From Bacillota bacterium (lineage in GTDB: Bacteria > Bacillota > TC1), in contig JAGXHX010000045.1 of the NCBI GenBank assembly GCA_024635955.1, forward strand, positions 1 to 42,059: a stretch of DNA of 42,059 nucleotides, written 5' to 3'. The notes beneath the pieces are model-generated. The model ran no database searches, was not told where the DNA came from, and saw nothing but the letters and a program-made list of their open reading frames with translations. Below, one piece after another: positions 8,462 to 18,051 of this stretch. A program made the position numbers and the translations under genes. Position 1 is the stretch's first letter. Each line of letters begins with the position of its first letter.

Positions 8462-9703
8462 ATGAGTGCAGAAATAAACAATAGAGAAAACAAACAAATG
8501 AATAATGAGGATAAAGAAGTTAGAAAACAGGTATTAAAGGATATTATTAAAGAACTACACGAAGGTAAAACAGTAGATGAAGTAAAGGCTAAGTTTGAGG
8601 CTACTTTCGGTGAAGTAACAGCAAAAGAGATTACTGAAGCAGAAAAAGAATTAATCCTATCTGGTACTACAGTTGCTGAGATTCAGAGTTTATGTGATGT
8701 TCACTCTGCAGTTTTTAAAGGCTCTATAGAAGAAATTCATAACCCTAAGGATCCTAGTAAAATACCTGGTCACCCAGTTCGTGTCTTATTTTTAGAAAAC
8801 AGAGCTTTGGAAACTTTGATGAATGATATAATCACTGTTCATCTTGATAAATATTTAGACTCTGGAAGTGAAGATGAATATGCTAAATTAAAAGTTGCCT
8901 TTGAGAAGTTATCTAATATAAGTTTACACTATATGAAGAAGGAGACTTTATTGTTTCCATATATGGAAAAGTATGGCATTACTGCTCCACCTAAGGTAAT
9001 GTGGGGTGTAGATGATGAAATTAGAGATGATATTAAGAAAATATTTAATGACATTAAATTGAGAAAAGTTATTAAAGGTTCTGTTGATAAGGTATTCGAA
9101 AGAATAAATGAAATGATTTTTAAGGAAGAAAATATCATGATTCCTATGTTAGTGGAAAATCTTACTGAGGATGAATGGAAGATTGTTGCTGAAGACAATA
9201 AGGAGCTAGGATATTATTTAATTAAAAAACCAGGTGATTGGAGTCCTGAAAAAGCTTATGAAAAAGCATTAGCAACTGATGATGAAATTGCTAGTGGAAC
9301 CATTTCTTTACCAACTGGTAAATTTACAGTTGATGAATTAACTAAGGTTTTGAACATGTTACCTATAGATATTACTTTTGTTGATAAGAATGATAAGGTT
9401 AAGTTTTTCTCTGAGTCTAGTGAGAGAGTTTTCCCAAGGGCTCGTTCTATAATTGGACGTCAGGTTTCAAATTGTCATCCTCCTGCAAGTGTTCATATAG
9501 TTGAGGGTATTGTTAATGACTTTAAATCTGGTAAAAAGGATAGTGAGGATTTTTGGATTAAAATGGGTAACTTATTTGTCTTAATCAGATACTTTGCGCT
9601 ACGAGATGAGAAGGGTGAATATATGGGTACTTTGGAAGTAACTCAAAACATTGCTCCTATCCAAGATATAACAGGTGAGAAAAGGCTAGTTTCTTTAGAA
9701 TAA
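8462..9703 (+). CDS. DUF438 protein with hemerythrin-like and PAS domains
   Basis: HDV/HNPKDPSKIPGHPVRVLFLENRALE, HYMKKETLLFPYMEKYG, PAS-like LPIDITFVDKNDKVKFFSESSERVFPRARSIIGR. Confidence 0.9.
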   Translation: MSAEINNRENKQMNNEDKEVRKQVLKDIIKELHEGKTVDEVKAKFEATFGEVTAKEITEAEKELILSGTTVAEIQSLCDVHSAVFKGSIEEIHNPKDPSKIPGHPVRVLFLENRALETLMNDIITVHLDKYLDSGSEDEYAKLKVAFEKLSNISLHYMKKETLLFPYMEKYGITAPPKVMWGVDDEIRDDIKKIFNDIKLRKVIKGSVDKVFERINEMIFKEENIMIPMLVENLTEDEWKIVAEDNKELGYYLIKKPGDWSPEKAYEKALATDDEIASGTISLPTGKFTVDELTKVLNMLPIDITFVDKNDKVKFFSESSERVFPRARSIIGRQVSNCHPPASVHIVEGIVNDFKSGKKDSEDFWIKMGNLFVLIRYFALRDEKGEYMGTLEVTQNIAPIQDITGEKRLVSLE

Positions 9704-9764
9704 GACACTATGATCGAACATATAATATATAACATATAAATACAGTAAATTGTATAAATAATCT

Positions 9765-9807
9765 AATAAACAGAAGGATAAGCAAATTGCTTATCCTTCT
9801 GTTTATT
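9765..9807. terminator. Bidirectional terminator, 21-bp perfect inverted repeat
   Basis: aataaacagaaggataagcaa-a-ttgcttatccttctgtttatt between convergent genes. Confidence 0.85.
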
Positions 9808-9846
9808 ACTATTAAAAATTATCATTTTATTTCCTAATCAATTCAA

Positions 9847-10797
9847 CTAATATCCAACAACCTCAAAACTTCCAGGCCAACCTAGCTCTTCAAAAACATC
9901 ACCAGTCTTTTTATTAACAAAACTATATTCAACAACAGCGGAAACAGCCTCCTTGATTACCAAAGACATCCTACCTCCAACAGGAGCAATAAGAGAATTA
10001 GTACCGCGAGCACTGACCTTAAGGTACAACCTTATTGGTCCTCTCCACAATTCCACCTCAAGAAGCTCATCTGTAAGAGTAATAATCTTATAACCGCCAT
10101 TCAAATAAGAACCAAATCTATACTCCTTCTTACCATCATGAAAAATAGCAATAAAGCCACCAAAACTAAATCCAGCAAAAGGAATATCAGCTATCGATAA
10201 AAAAAGACTACTACCAGACTTAAAACTATTACATTGTAACCAAATATATTTTTCAGGAAAAGACCTGCCCCAATCCTTCTCTATATATCCAAGCCCACCT
10301 TCAAAAACTACATTTTCACCTTCAATAAATAATGAACCTGATAACTCATGTCTCATACTAACTAAACCATGATAACACTCCATGCGAGGAATATAGGCAA
10401 AAGGTCCCATAATACTCGGAGCATAAGCACTCTTTTTAATATCTAAAAACTCACTAAAGCCGATACTGCCTTTTATTTTAAAACCAGCATCATCAATATC
10501 CACAACAATATTATCCTTAGAAAAAACACAAGCACCGATTTCCACCTTAAAAGGATCTTCTACATATAGAAAGTCAGAGAGCGGATACCTTACGTACCCG
10601 CTCTTAACAACATTATTCTTAACTAAAATATATTGTATAAATGCATGCTGATCCCCTTCCACGGTGCTATACCCTGGAATAAAACTCACAACAACATCCT
10701 CAGACAAACTAACTTGCTTGAAATACCAACCTTCAAAAAAGCCAGCCTTTCTAGTATTAACCTGTTTTAAAATCGGATTATGAATCTTTTTTAACAT
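9847..10797 (-). CDS. Tocopherol cyclase-like family protein
   Basis: GFFEGWYFKQVS, MGPFAYIPRMECYHGLVSM, YIEKDWGRSFPEKYIWLQCN motifs. Confidence 0.8.
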   Translation of the reverse strand: MLKKIHNPILKQVNTRKAGFFEGWYFKQVSLSEDVVVSFIPGYSTVEGDQHAFIQYILVKNNVVKSGYVRYPLSDFLYVEDPFKVEIGACVFSKDNIVVDIDDAGFKIKGSIGFSEFLDIKKSAYAPSIMGPFAYIPRMECYHGLVSMRHELSGSLFIEGENVVFEGGLGYIEKDWGRSFPEKYIWLQCNSFKSGSSLFLSIADIPFAGFSFGGFIAIFHDGKKEYRFGSYLNGGYKIITLTDELLEVELWRGPIRLYLKVSARGTNSLIAPVGGRMSLVIKEAVSAVVEYSFVNKKTGDVFEELGWPGSFEVVGY

Positions 10798-10798
10798 A

Positions 10799-12268
10799 TT
10801 ATAAACTCTTTCCTTTTCTAAAAACCTTATTCATAACAGCCATTATAGAAACTAGGACAATAAATATTTCTAATCTGCCTAGTAACATACCAATCATCTC
10901 GATTATTAAAATATAATTACTAGTCCCTACGTTGGTTACACCAACTGATAGGCCTACTGTTCCAAGAGATGAAGCAAACTCAAACATGGCTTTATCTAAT
11001 GGTATACCACCTAGCATCAACAAATATGTGCCTAAAAAATATATAATCATATAAGTAAAAATGAAACGACCTATTTCTGACATGTATTTATTAGATAAAT
11101 AAACTTTCCCTTCAGGCTTATATATTGCAATTTCATTTACTGCTCTTTCAGGCATGAACCTTTTTTTTATCCCAAAAATAAATGACTTAAACATAGCATA
11201 GATTCTTGTATATTTTATACCACCAGCTGTTGAACCTGCTCCCCCACCGATAAGCATAGCTATTATTACAATAAACAACATATGAGGTTTCCAAGAATTA
11301 AAATCTATGGTTGAAAAACCTGTAGTTGAAAGACCTGATACTATCTGAAAAAAGGCTAATCTAAAACTTTCTCCGAAACTATTATATAGTCCAAATAATC
11401 CTCCAAAAGTAACTACGAAACTCATTATTAATAACAAAATGGCGAAAAATCTTGTTTCTCCAATTTTAAAGAACTTCTTAAATTTGCCTTTAATTAATAA
11501 GGCTAGTATAGCAAAATTTGTAGTTCCTACTAACATTAATAATATAGTAATAACTTCTATCGGTAAACTATGATAATCTGCAATACTTAAAGGAGTTATT
11601 GCAAAACCACCAGTTGATAAAGCAGTCATCGAATTAAACATTGAATCAAACCAAGGCATACCAAAAATCATATAGGCTATGAAACCTAGGAAATTAAAGC
11701 CTAAATAAATGAACATCATTATTTTGGCTGTGCTTCTAAGATTAGGTTCTAGCTTATCTGAATGACCTTCAGCAGAAAATAGCTCCATGGCATTTTTCCC
11801 ACTTGCAAATATCAACATTAACAAGACAAAACCTAAGCCTCCACAAAATTGCATAAAGCCTCTATAGAAATTGAAAATTCTTGGCAAACTAGCCACATCC
11901 ATTACGGATAGTCCAGTTGTAGTCCAACCACTAACTGTTTCGAATAGAGCCTTTACAAAATCAAGTTGACCAGAAATCACAAATGGCATAGATCCAAGTA
12001 GAATAGCATAAATCCAAATAGCTACAACTATAACACTCTCATTGTTTCTGCCCCAAAACTTCATTTTGTTTTCATCATGTTTCTTAGCTCTAAACACCAC
12101 ACCGAAAAAAATAGAAATTAAACCTGGTATTATAAAAGCCAAAGAATAAATTTTATCTTCTGGATAGGGAATTAGCATTAATAAAGGAACAAATTGAATT
12201 ATTCCAAGCATAAGCAATAATTTAGATGCAAAATCTTGTTCTTTTAAGTAATTTAAAAATTTAGTCAT
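10799..12268 (-). CDS. TrkH/KtrB family potassium uptake membrane subunit
   Basis: Filter-like repeats TTGLSVMD, TGGFAITP, TTGFSTID, GTVGLSVG; GGGAGSTAGGIKYTR. Confidence 0.93.
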   Translation of the reverse strand: MTKFLNYLKEQDFASKLLLMLGIIQFVPLLMLIPYPEDKIYSLAFIIPGLISIFFGVVFRAKKHDENKMKFWGRNNESVIVVAIWIYAILLGSMPFVISGQLDFVKALFETVSGWTTTGLSVMDVASLPRIFNFYRGFMQFCGGLGFVLLMLIFASGKNAMELFSAEGHSDKLEPNLRSTAKIMMFIYLGFNFLGFIAYMIFGMPWFDSMFNSMTALSTGGFAITPLSIADYHSLPIEVITILLMLVGTTNFAILALLIKGKFKKFFKIGETRFFAILLLIMSFVVTFGGLFGLYNSFGESFRLAFFQIVSGLSTTGFSTIDFNSWKPHMLFIVIIAMLIGGGAGSTAGGIKYTRIYAMFKSFIFGIKKRFMPERAVNEIAIYKPEGKVYLSNKYMSEIGRFIFTYMIIYFLGTYLLMLGGIPLDKAMFEFASSLGTVGLSVGVTNVGTSNYILIIEMIGMLLGRLEIFIVLVSIMAVMNKVFRKGKSL

Positions 12269-12933
12269 TACTTACCCCAATAGAATAGAGATGTGATTTT
12301 GCCAAAATCTTTACTCCTTGATAGGACAATAACCTTATCTGATATCTTAAGTTCACAATTTCCTTCAGCACAAATAACAAAATCATCATCTCTAATAATA
12401 TAAGCAATAATTGCTTCGTTTGGTAAATCAATATCTTTTATCAACATTTCTGCTACTTTAGATCTAGCATCAACATAAAATTCAGATAAAATAATTTTTT
12501 CGTTTTCCATAGGTAGATAATTGATTAAATTATCAATTACAGCTTCGAACTCAATCATATCAGATAATATTTCAGTTGAACTAATAACCTTGTCCACACC
12601 CAATTTCATAAAAACTTTAATATTCTGAGGATCATTTACAACCGCAAATGTGTTTTTAACTTTAAATTGTTTCTTGGCAACTTCACAAATAACCAAATTG
12701 GCTGAATCTTTATTACATAGAGCAATTACAGTATCCATTTCAATTGCCCCTGCATCTTTTAATACAAAAGGTTTGGTCCCATCACCGTATACACCAACTA
12801 TTCCATGGCTATGAGCCATAATCTTACACCATTCTTTATCTTTATTGACTATAGTCACATTATGTCCACTCTCTTTTAAGGACTTGGTCAAGAAATTAGC
12901 TTTGGCATGACCACCAACAATTAAAATGTTCAT
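12268..12933 (-). CDS. TrkA-like RCK protein (RCK_N + RCK_C)
   Basis: Rossmann-like N domain, C-terminal CELKISDKVIVLSRSKDF. Confidence 0.88.
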   Translation of the reverse strand: MNILIVGGHAKANFLTKSLKESGHNVTIVNKDKEWCKIMAHSHGIVGVYGDGTKPFVLKDAGAIEMDTVIALCNKDSANLVICEVAKKQFKVKNTFAVVNDPQNIKVFMKLGVDKVISSTEILSDMIEFEAVIDNLINYLPMENEKIILSEFYVDARSKVAEMLIKDIDLPNEAIIAYIIRDDDFVICAEGNCELKISDKVIVLSRSKDFGKITSLFYWGK

Positions 12934-13382
12934 TAAAACTCTACCTCCTCACCAAAAATCTTCTTTTGAAATTCCTTGATTGATAAAGTAGTAGGAGAAA
13001 TTACATGAATACCAAAATCCTCACAAGTTATAGCCTTGGAAGTATCATATATTCTTGTTATAACATCAGGAACCTTATAAATCACCTTTGCAATTTGTGA
13101 TATTAATATATTTATATCATCTTCATCAGTTGATGCTATAACAATATCAGTTTTAGCAATTCCGATACTTTCTAACAAATCTATATCTGTTCCATCACCT
13201 TCTTTAGTAAGTCCACCATATGATGATGAAAGTTTTCTAAAACTACTTTGATCCATATCCACAATCATTAGGTTTTTATTTATATCTGATAAATTACCAG
13301 CTATGGTTGAGCCTAAACGACCACAACCAATCACAATGATATTATCTTTTTTATTTTTTTTATCTTTTTCCATATTTTCCAC
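12933..13382 (-). CDS. TrkA-like RCK_N-only protein
   Basis: IIVIGCGRLGSTIAGNL; 149 aa, ends after the N domain. Confidence 0.88.
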   Translation of the reverse strand: MENMEKDKKNKKDNIIVIGCGRLGSTIAGNLSDINKNLMIVDMDQSSFRKLSSSYGGLTKEGDGTDIDLLESIGIAKTDIVIASTDEDDINILISQIAKVIYKVPDVITRIYDTSKAITCEDFGIHVISPTTLSIKEFQKKIFGEEVEF

Positions 13383-13500
13383 CTCTCACACATTCTAATC
13401 CTAATATTAAATATTTTCAACTATAACTTTAATAATTTTAATAAATTTAATATAATAAACATAAAGAATTTATCATTAAGACAAAAAAAGGAGAAAAAAC

Positions 13501-13809
13501 ATGAAAAGACTTTTATTCATAGCCAGATTTATCATCTTTCTACTTGGGGTCTTTTTCGCTGTTTTTTCTCTAGATGCAACTATCGTAGATATTCTTATCA
13601 ATCTGATACCAACATTTATATTGTTATTCATCCTATTGTTAAGTTTAATATCTCGAAAAATAGCAACTTTCCTTCTATTAGTTACAATTATTTTATTTAC
13701 TTACTTTTTCACTACCTATGAATACTATCTTAAATTTTTAATAATCACAATTCCACTTTCAATAGCCTTTATTTTATTACTAATCTATAATATATTAGAA
13801 AAAGAATAA
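13501..13809 (+). CDS. Small integral membrane protein
   Basis: Hydrophobic 102-aa ORF; ggagaaaaaac RBS. Confidence 0.6.
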   Translation: MKRLLFIARFIIFLLGVFFAVFSLDATIVDILINLIPTFILLFILLLSLISRKIATFLLLVTIILFTYFFTTYEYYLKFLIITIPLSIAFILLLIYNILEKE

Positions 13810-15756
13810 CTATTCCCTTCTTAAAGACTCCACAGGATCTAGTTTTGCTGCCTTACTGGCTGGTGCAAGTCCTGCCAAGACACTTATGCCCACACTAACT
13901 AATATAGCAAACAAGGCATATGAGCCACTAATAATAACTAAATCAACACTAAATTGATTTCTAGTTACCGCATTTATAGCAAACATCAATAATACGGCTA
14001 CCATTAATCCAAAAAGACCACTTACTAACCCAATCAAAAAAGATTCAGCTACAAATATTCTTTTAATATCTTTGCGCCTGGCACCAATTGCTTTTAAAAC
14101 ACCAATTTCCCGTGTTCTCTCTACAACCGATATATACATTACAACTAAAATCATAATTGCAGAAACGACTAGAGATATGGCAGCTATTGCAGCAAGAATG
14201 TATGTAACAACCGCTAGCATTTCTGTAAACATTCCAAGCAATCTTTCTTCCATTGAACCTGTATAGCCTAAAGCTAGAACTTTATCTTTAATAGTCTTTA
14301 CATTATCTTGATTATCAGTAACCAAATATACTGTATTAGGTTTAACTACAACATCTTTAGTCTTAGCCAAACTTGTTAGATCTGCATAATTTATAAAAAC
14401 AGTTGAAAAATCATTCATACCATTTTGAGCAATATCTCCAAATATTCCACTAACTTTAAAGCTTTCAGAAAAAGCAGTCTCACCTATCAAGAATTCCACA
14501 TCTATAGTTTTACCTATAATATTATCATCAAGTTCAGAAGCCAAGTTAGCACTTAACATTACTTCACCTGCATTTGGTTTAGTACCAGCTGTTATATTTT
14601 CACTGGTAATATTGCTAGATACTGTGCTTAAGTTTTGAAAACTGCTTTCTTTATCACCTATTTTAGCCACATTTCCTCTGAAACTTAACTTACTATATGC
14701 CAACTCAACCTTATCAACATTCTTTATCTTAGTTAGCTCATCAATATTTGCTTGCTCAAAAGGTTTTGACTCAGTTGTCATTATTCCACCAGGTGAATCA
14801 GTTTGATCATTTTCCTCACTTAACTGGTGTACTTCTACTGCATTGGGGTTAACATATTCATTCATAGTATTAGTCATGTACTTTCCTACACCATTACCAA
14901 TTGATAACATTATAATAACACTAGTAATACCAATAGAAGCACCAATAGAAACTAAAAGGTTTCTACCTATTTTTTCTTTCATATTCTTTAAGGCCATGCC
15001 AACAGCATCTTTAAAGGATAAATTTTGTTTGCCAGTATTTATTTTTTCTTCCCCGATAATCATTTTTTTCTCATTCATTTTTTTCTCATCTTTTATAATT
15101 AAACCATCAGAAATAGTAATTACTCTATCAGAATATTCAGCAACTTTTTCTGAGTGGGTTACCATGATTACAAGTTTCCCTTGATTGGCAATTATTTTGA
15201 TCAAATCTAATATTTGTTCACTTGTTTCAGAATCCAAAGAACCAGTTGGTTCATCTGCAAGAATAATATCAGGATTATTAATTAAAGCCCTGGCAATTGC
15301 TACACGTTGTTGCTCCCCACCTGATAGTTGATTAGGTTTTTTATACATTTGATCTTTTAAACCCACATCTTTTAATATTTTTTTAGCTCTTTTAATTCTT
15401 TCTGACTTTTTAACATTGGACAAAGTCATTGCAACAGTAATATTATCAAGCACCTTTAAATGAGGTATAAGATTAAAACTTTGAAAAACAAAACCTATCT
15501 TGTTTTTTCTGTACTTATCCAATTCTTTTTCTGATTGATTATGAACAGATACTTTATCTAATAATATATCTCCCTGATAATCATTATCAAGTCCACCAAT
15601 TACATTCATCAAGGTGGACTTACCACTACCTGATTCACCAATTATGGACACTAACTGACCTGATTCAAAATTTAAATTTATACCATTTAATGCTCTAAAT
15701 TTATTATTTCTACTTAACTTATAGTCTTTGACTACATTTTTAATATCTAATATCAT
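13810..15756 (-). CDS. ABC transporter, ATPase fused to FtsX/MacB-type permease
   Basis: [43 protein letters not shown]-terminal [25 protein letters not shown]. Confidence 0.93.
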   Translation of the reverse strand: MILDIKNVVKDYKLSRNNKFRALNGINLNFESGQLVSIIGESGSGKSTLMNVIGGLDNDYQGDILLDKVSVHNQSEKELDKYRKNKIGFVFQSFNLIPHLKVLDNITVAMTLSNVKKSERIKRAKKILKDVGLKDQMYKKPNQLSGGEQQRVAIARALINNPDIILADEPTGSLDSETSEQILDLIKIIANQGKLVIMVTHSEKVAEYSDRVITISDGLIIKDEKKMNEKKMIIGEEKINTGKQNLSFKDAVGMALKNMKEKIGRNLLVSIGASIGITSVIIMLSIGNGVGKYMTNTMNEYVNPNAVEVHQLSEENDQTDSPGGIMTTESKPFEQANIDELTKIKNVDKVELAYSKLSFRGNVAKIGDKESSFQNLSTVSSNITSENITAGTKPNAGEVMLSANLASELDDNIIGKTIDVEFLIGETAFSESFKVSGIFGDIAQNGMNDFSTVFINYADLTSLAKTKDVVVKPNTVYLVTDNQDNVKTIKDKVLALGYTGSMEERLLGMFTEMLAVVTYILAAIAAISLVVSAIMILVVMYISVVERTREIGVLKAIGARRKDIKRIFVAESFLIGLVSGLFGLMVAVLLMFAINAVTRNQFSVDLVIISGSYALFAILVSVGISVLAGLAPASKAAKLDPVESLRRE

Positions 15757-16541
15757 TCTAAATTCAACCTCTTCTTCACTATATAATTCGTTGCTAAGTA
15801 ATAACCGATGGCTATTATTCCAGTCTCTATCAATTGTATATTAACTATATTTAAGACAAAAGCTTCATTTGCTTGACTTAAAAAATTCAATCCTCCACCA
15901 AATATCAAAGCATAAATAAACAAGACCATTACCGATATTACCTGAACTGTGAAATACAGGCCAATATAGGCTACAAATGATGCTATAATCCTATTACTAT
16001 TAAACAAATGACCAATGGCCATGGCACAATAAACCATCAAGAAAACATAACAAGCATAAATAATTATCATCATCGCTATTTTCCCTATGACAATTCCACT
16101 ATTCCAACTATATTGCAATATAAAACTATTCCATAATAAAGCAATATTTTCCCAAAAGTCCTTTAATAAACCTCTTGAGACTAATTGTATTAATAATGAT
16201 GATAAAGTAATGATAATACTACCAAAAAGCCAGGTTACTGATGTAGCCAATTTGGAAAAAATCAATTCCCATGGTTTTACAGGAAGAGTATTCATTAAAT
16301 AACCTTCAGCACCTAGTATATTCTTATAAAATCTTTGTATCCGCACGATAAATGTCAAAGCCAAAGTTCCAATAATCATTAAAACATAGGTTGTTACCAA
16401 AATACCGTCAGAGAAAATCATTTTTATATTTAATAAGTCTAATAAAACTCTGATTGCTGTAAAACCTATAATAACACCATAAAGAGGTAAAAATATTCTC
16501 ATAGTACTTTTAAATTCATATTTAATTAGTTTGCCTAACAT
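15753..16541 (-). CDS. ABC transporter permease
   Basis: Multiple hydrophobic segments; overlaps the upstream ATPase gene. Confidence 0.8.
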   Translation of the reverse strand: MLGKLIKYEFKSTMRIFLPLYGVIIGFTAIRVLLDLLNIKMIFSDGILVTTYVLMIIGTLALTFIVRIQRFYKNILGAEGYLMNTLPVKPWELIFSKLATSVTWLFGSIIITLSSLLIQLVSRGLLKDFWENIALLWNSFILQYSWNSGIVIGKIAMMIIIYACYVFLMVYCAMAIGHLFNSNRIIASFVAYIGLYFTVQVISVMVLFIYALIFGGGLNFLSQANEAFVLNIVNIQLIETGIIAIGYYLATNYIVKKRLNLE

Positions 16542-17233
16542 TTGAATACCTCCCTGAATAGATTATCTATTGATTTACCTTCTTCTTCTCTTATTTCATC
16601 CACACTTCCTGATAAAACTACTTTACCATCATCAATAAATATAAAATCATCAAGAACATTCTCTACATCACCAATTAGATGAGTAGCTATAATAACCACT
16701 GCTTCTTCATTATAATTGCTTATTATTGTCTTCAGTATATAATCTCTAGCAGCAGGATCCACTCCTCCTATTGGTTCATCAAGTAAATAAAGCTTTGCTC
16801 TTCTACTCATGACTAATATCAACTGAACTTTTTCCTTAGTACCCTTAGACATTGATTTCAATGATTGTTTAAGATCTATTCCTAGCTTGTCTAACATTGA
16901 TAATGCTAATTTTTCATCAAAATCTTTATAGAAATCTTTAAAAAAGGCTATAACATCTTTAGTTTTCATCCAGTCGAATAAATAATTGGTATCCGGCAGA
17001 TATGAAACTATTCTTTTAGTTTCAACCCCAATGCTAATACCTCCTACTTTAATATCGCCAGCGTCAGCTGTTAAAAGTCCACTTACTAATTTTATAAATG
17101 TGGTCTTTCCACTTCCATTTGGACCTAATAATCCGACAATCTTACCCTTTTCGAACTCTAAATCTCCTATGTTCAAGGCAGTCTTTTTTCCATATGATTT
17201 TTTTAAATTTTTAATTTCTAAAACTGTTTCCAT
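16535..17233 (-). CDS. ABC transporter ATP-binding protein
   Basis: GLLGPNGSGKTTFIKLVSGLL, MSKGTKEKVQLILVMSR, LYLLDEPIGGVDP. Confidence 0.94.
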   Translation of the reverse strand: METVLEIKNLKKSYGKKTALNIGDLEFEKGKIVGLLGPNGSGKTTFIKLVSGLLTADAGDIKVGGISIGVETKRIVSYLPDTNYLFDWMKTKDVIAFFKDFYKDFDEKLALSMLDKLGIDLKQSLKSMSKGTKEKVQLILVMSRRAKLYLLDEPIGGVDPAARDYILKTIISNYNEEAVVIIATHLIGDVENVLDDFIFIDDGKVVLSGSVDEIREEEGKSIDNLFREVFKC

Positions 17234-17597
17234 TATTGACCTCCTTGTCCACTAAATCTTTTATTTCTTCCAAATTATAATCTAGATTTTTCATTTTCCT
17301 GATAAATCGTCCTAATTCTATGACTGCAAGTTTCCTTTTATATGCTGCTATAAGCTCAACATTATTGGTAACATATTTACCTGTAGTTCTAATGGAACTT
17401 ATTAGACCTTCTCCTTCTAATTCTCCCAAGGCCTTTTGCATAGTATTGGGATTAACTTCTGCCGAGGCAGCCAAGTCCCTTACTGAAGGCAGTTTGCTGT
17501 CAGGTGGAAAAATATTCTTGATTATCATCTGTCCTATTATCTCTACTAACTGAGCATAGACAGGTCTATCTCCCTTAATATCCCAAGACATTACCAC
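17211..17597 (-). CDS. GntR family regulator, YtrA subfamily
   Basis: GDRPVYAQLVEIIGQMIIKNIFPPDSKLPSVRDLAASAEVNPNTMQKALGELEGEGLI. Confidence 0.93.
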   Translation of the reverse strand: MVMSWDIKGDRPVYAQLVEIIGQMIIKNIFPPDSKLPSVRDLAASAEVNPNTMQKALGELEGEGLISSIRTTGKYVTNNVELIAAYKRKLAVIELGRFIRKMKNLDYNLEEIKDLVDKEVNNGNSFRN

Positions 17598-17611
17598 TCC
17601 TCCTTTACCTT

Positions 17612-17637
17612 TATTGTATTATTCAACTAATACAATA
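17612..17637 (-). promoter_or_regulatory. Candidate YtrA operator overlapping -10
   Basis: tattgtatta-N6-taatacaata; promoter (minus) TTGACC 17658-17663, N17, TATTAT 17635-17640. Confidence 0.65.
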
Positions 17638-17667
17638 ATACAATATCAAACTATAAAGGTCAATATA

Positions 17668-17705
17668 TAAAAAGAAGAAGATGGAAATTTTACTCCACCT
17701 TCTTC
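17668..17705 (-). terminator. Intrinsic terminator
   Basis: Minus strand GAAGAAGGTGG-loop-CCATCTTCTTCTTTTT. Confidence 0.8.
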
Positions 17706-17738
17706 TCTACATTTACTAAATATTCACTATTTAACTAT

Positions 17739-17978
17739 TTAATAATCTTTACCTGCAGTTCTAACATTATCAACAGAATCTGCATGACATGGAGTTACTC
17801 CATAAACCATACCGCATTTAGGACATTTTCCTTCATATGTTTCTAAAATGAATGTTTCTCCACATTCACATGATATTTCCATTGGTTTATCCATAGGAGT
17901 ATTTGAATACCCTTTACTTCTTACTAAATTAACAACTTCTTGACCTTTTCCTAAGCTACCTTCACAACCTTCTGACAT
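17739..17978 (-). CDS. Small zinc-ribbon-like protein (79 aa)
   Basis: MEISCECGETFILETYEGKCPKCGMVYG: CxC...CxxC; ggagg-type RBS upstream. Confidence 0.65.
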   Translation of the reverse strand: MSEGCEGSLGKGQEVVNLVRSKGYSNTPMDKPMEISCECGETFILETYEGKCPKCGMVYGVTPCHADSVDNVRTAGKDY

Positions 17979-18051
17979 AGGACACCTCCCTTTTTATTCT
18001 AACTATATTATAGCAAATAACTATGAAATTAGAGGTATCACAGGATACCAA

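Noticed and set aside
9001-9035. WGVDDEIR in DUF438 as a possible lost hemerythrin His ligand
   Set aside because: I cannot confirm from memory that His is invariant at this position; Asp variants may be common
14843-15184. 113-aa plus-strand ORF inside the ABC exporter
   Set aside because: Antisense to a well-conserved ATPase/permease gene
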